Of a stretch of 64,000 bases of DNA, positions 62,655 to 64,000 are shown one piece after another (the first letter of the stretch is position 1; each line of letters begins with the position of its first letter). The stretch lies in assembly GCF_002885975.1 (NCBI RefSeq), contig NZ_POSP01000003.1:248001-312000 (forward strand), read 5' to 3'. A program made the translations under genes and the position numbers. The notes under the pieces were generated by a model that was given only the letters and a program-made list of their open reading frames with translations, did not search any database and was not told the DNA's origin. This DNA is from Paucibacter aquatile. GTDB taxonomy: Bacteria; Pseudomonadota; Gammaproteobacteria; Burkholderiales; Burkholderiaceae_C.

Positions 62655-64000
62655 TCAAGCCCCGGACAAACCCGAGGCTGAGGATGTGAACAGGGTTTCA
62701 AACAGCTGATCGGCGCGCGCTTGCACCTCGGGCGTCATGACGATGCCCCGGCCCCACTCGCGGCTGGTCTCACCCGGCCATTTGTTGGTGGCATCCAGGC
62801 CCATCTTGCCGCCCAGACCGCTGACCGGCGAGGCGAAATCGAGGTAGTCGATCGGCGTGCTGTCCACCAGGGTGGTGTCACGCACCGGGTCCATGCGTGT
62901 GGTGATGGCCCAGACCACTTCCTTCCAGTCGCGGATGTTGATGTCCTCATCCACCACGACGATGAACTTGGTGTACATGAACTGCCGCAAAAAGCTCCAG
63001 AGCCCGAACATCAGCCGCTTGGCATGGCCGGGATAGGCTTTGCGAATCGAGATCACCGCCATGCGGTAGCTGCAGCCTTCGGGCGGCAGATAGAAATCAA
63101 CGATCTCGGTGAACTGCTTTTGCAGAATCGGCACGAACACTTCATTCAGCGCCACACCCAGAATGGCCGGCTCATCGGGCGGCTTGCCGGTGTAGGTCGA
63201 GTGGTAGATCGGCTGCTCGCGCCTTGTCAGGCGGCTGACTTCAAACACCGGGAACCAATCCTGCTCGTTGTAATAACCGGTGTGGTCGCCGTACGGCCCC
63301 TCCAGCGCGTGCAGGTAGCCGCCCTTTTCTTTCAGCGGCACGCCGTCCTCGCTGGCACCGGTGAAGCCCGCAGCCGCCGGCGGGATATGCCCCTCCAGCA
63401 CGATCTCGGCGCTGGCAGGCACTTGCAACATGCGGCCGGCTTCACCCACGCCGCTGTCCACCAGTTCGGTGCGTGAGCCCCGCAACAGTCCGGCGAACTG
63501 GTACTCCGACAAGCTGTCGGGCACCGGCGTGACGGCGCCCAAGATGGTGGCGGGATCGGCGCCCAGCGCCACCGCAATCGGAAACGGCTGCCCCGGATTG
63601 GCCAGCGCAAACTCGCGGAAATCCAAGGCGCCGCCGCGATGGGCGAGCCAGCGCATGATGAGCTGGCGCCGTCCGATCAGTTGCTGGCGGTAGATCCCCA
63701 AGTTCTGGCGCGCTCGCGGCTTGGGCACCGACTGCGGCCCCCGGGTGATGACCAAACCCCAGGTGATCAGAGGGCCGATATCACCCGGCCAGCACGTCTG
63801 GATCGGGATGTCCTTGAGGTTGATGTCGGCACCCTGCAGCACCATCTCCTGGCACGCCGCGCGACGCACCGTCTGGGGTTTCATGTCCCAGACTGCTTTC
63901 ATCATCTGCAGCAAACGGCCGACGTCCTTGACGCCCTTGGGCGGTTCGGGCTCTTTCAGATTGGCCAGCACATGGCCGACCTGGCGCAAATCATCGAGGC
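62655..64000 (-). CDS. ubiD: UbiD 3-octaprenyl-4-hydroxybenzoate decarboxylase (5' end outside window)
   Basis: Prenylated-FMN decarboxylase of ubiquinone synthesis. The frame is open to the right edge, and the visible part begins inside the family sequence (LDDLRQVGHVLANLKEPEPPKG). About 70 N-terminal residues and the start codon lie beyond 64000. Clear UbiD segments: DIPIQTCWPGDIGPLITWGLVITRGP, GRRQLIMRWLAHRGGALD, VPASAEIVLEGHIPP, EGPYGDHTGYYNEQDWFPVFEV with the catalytic Glu region, and the C-terminal KFIVVVDEDINIRDWKEVVWAITTRMDP. Some 448 residues are present of an expected 510-520. Confidence 0.95.
   Translation of the reverse strand, partial: LDDLRQVGHVLANLKEPEPPKGVKDVGRLLQMMKAVWDMKPQTVRRAACQEMVLQGADINLKDIPIQTCWPGDIGPLITWGLVITRGPQSVPKPRARQNLGIYRQQLIGRRQLIMRWLAHRGGALDFREFALANPGQPFPIAVALGADPATILGAVTPVPDSLSEYQFAGLLRGSRTELVDSGVGEAGRMLQVPASAEIVLEGHIPPAAAGFTGASEDGVPLKEKGGYLHALEGPYGDHTGYYNEQDWFPVFEVSRLTRREQPIYHSTYTGKPPDEPAILGVALNEVFVPILQKQFTEIVDFYLPPEGCSYRMAVISIRKAYPGHAKRLMFGLWSFLRQFMYTKFIVVVDEDINIRDWKEVVWAITTRMDPVRDTTLVDSTPIDYLDFASPVSGLGGKMGLDATNKWPGETSREWGRGIVMTPEVQARADQLFETLFTSSASGLSGA

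Overview
The window is a GC-rich, densely packed stretch of chromosome from a betaproteobacterium, most likely order Burkholderiales. The evidence is the rimP-nusA-infB-rbfA-truB-typA order, a DusA, Fhs, FabI and UbiD set of the beta type, an Entner-Doudoroff edd/eda pair, a PEP-CTERM protein with its companions and abundant TonB receptors. No rRNA, transposase, phage gene, CRISPR array or plasmid function was seen. There is one tRNA gene (Ser, GGA).

Layout. 1-2.5 kb: the end of what looks like a secondary-metabolite locus (a 4'-phosphopantetheinyl transferase cut by the window edge, overlapping an acyl-CoA dehydrogenase), then a secreted protein of unknown function. 3.6-8.6 kb, minus strand: an AHL-type LuxR regulator, ogt, dusA and a large exported zinc carboxypeptidase with PKD and PPC domains. 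Two related lux-box-like palindromes lie upstream of luxR and upstream of the carboxypeptidase. 8.7-12.7 kb: fhs, a 3-hydroxyisobutyryl-CoA hydrolase and an EamA exporter. 12.8-21.4 kb: the translation/transcription operon rimP-nusA-infB-rbfA-truB-typA, with an intrinsic terminator in its leader. 21.8-26.9 kb: fabI, a PLP amino-acid decarboxylase, an NfeD/stomatin pair and tRNA-Ser.

27-37 kb: a beta-lactamase-fold hydrolase, then a complete iron-siderophore uptake operon. It runs TonB receptor, exported enterochelin-type esterase, siderophore-interacting reductase, binding protein, FecCD permease, ATPase. A Fur box and a divergent AraC activator sit at its head. 37-42 kb: an EamA exporter, a FrnE-type DsbA protein, a thioesterase, then edd and eda with a HexR-like operator. 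42-45 kb: a PEP-CTERM surface protein, a post-PEP-CTERM-1 type protein and an exported PA-domain metalloprotease.

45-53.3 kb: a livHMGF transporter operon read from a near-consensus sigma-54 promoter. Divergent from it is a DctB/DctD-type two-component system whose sigma-54 activator carries GAFTSS in place of GAFTGA, followed by a convergent glutamate-type binding protein. 53.3-55.5 kb: a ChaC-like cyclotransferase, a MobA/MocA-type nucleotidyltransferase and pdxH. 55.5-60.9 kb: a probable zinc-uptake operon (ABC ATPase, FtsX-like permease with a His-rich loop, DUF3299 protein, small exported protein, ZnuD-like TonB receptor). 60.9-64 kb: msrA, a DUF218 membrane protein, a strongly structured 3' region that may be a small RNA, and ubiD cut by the right edge.

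Start codons were chosen from ribosome binding sites, gene overlaps and family length, so several coding regions are shorter than the longest possible reading frame. Family names come from recognising motifs by eye; no database search was run.
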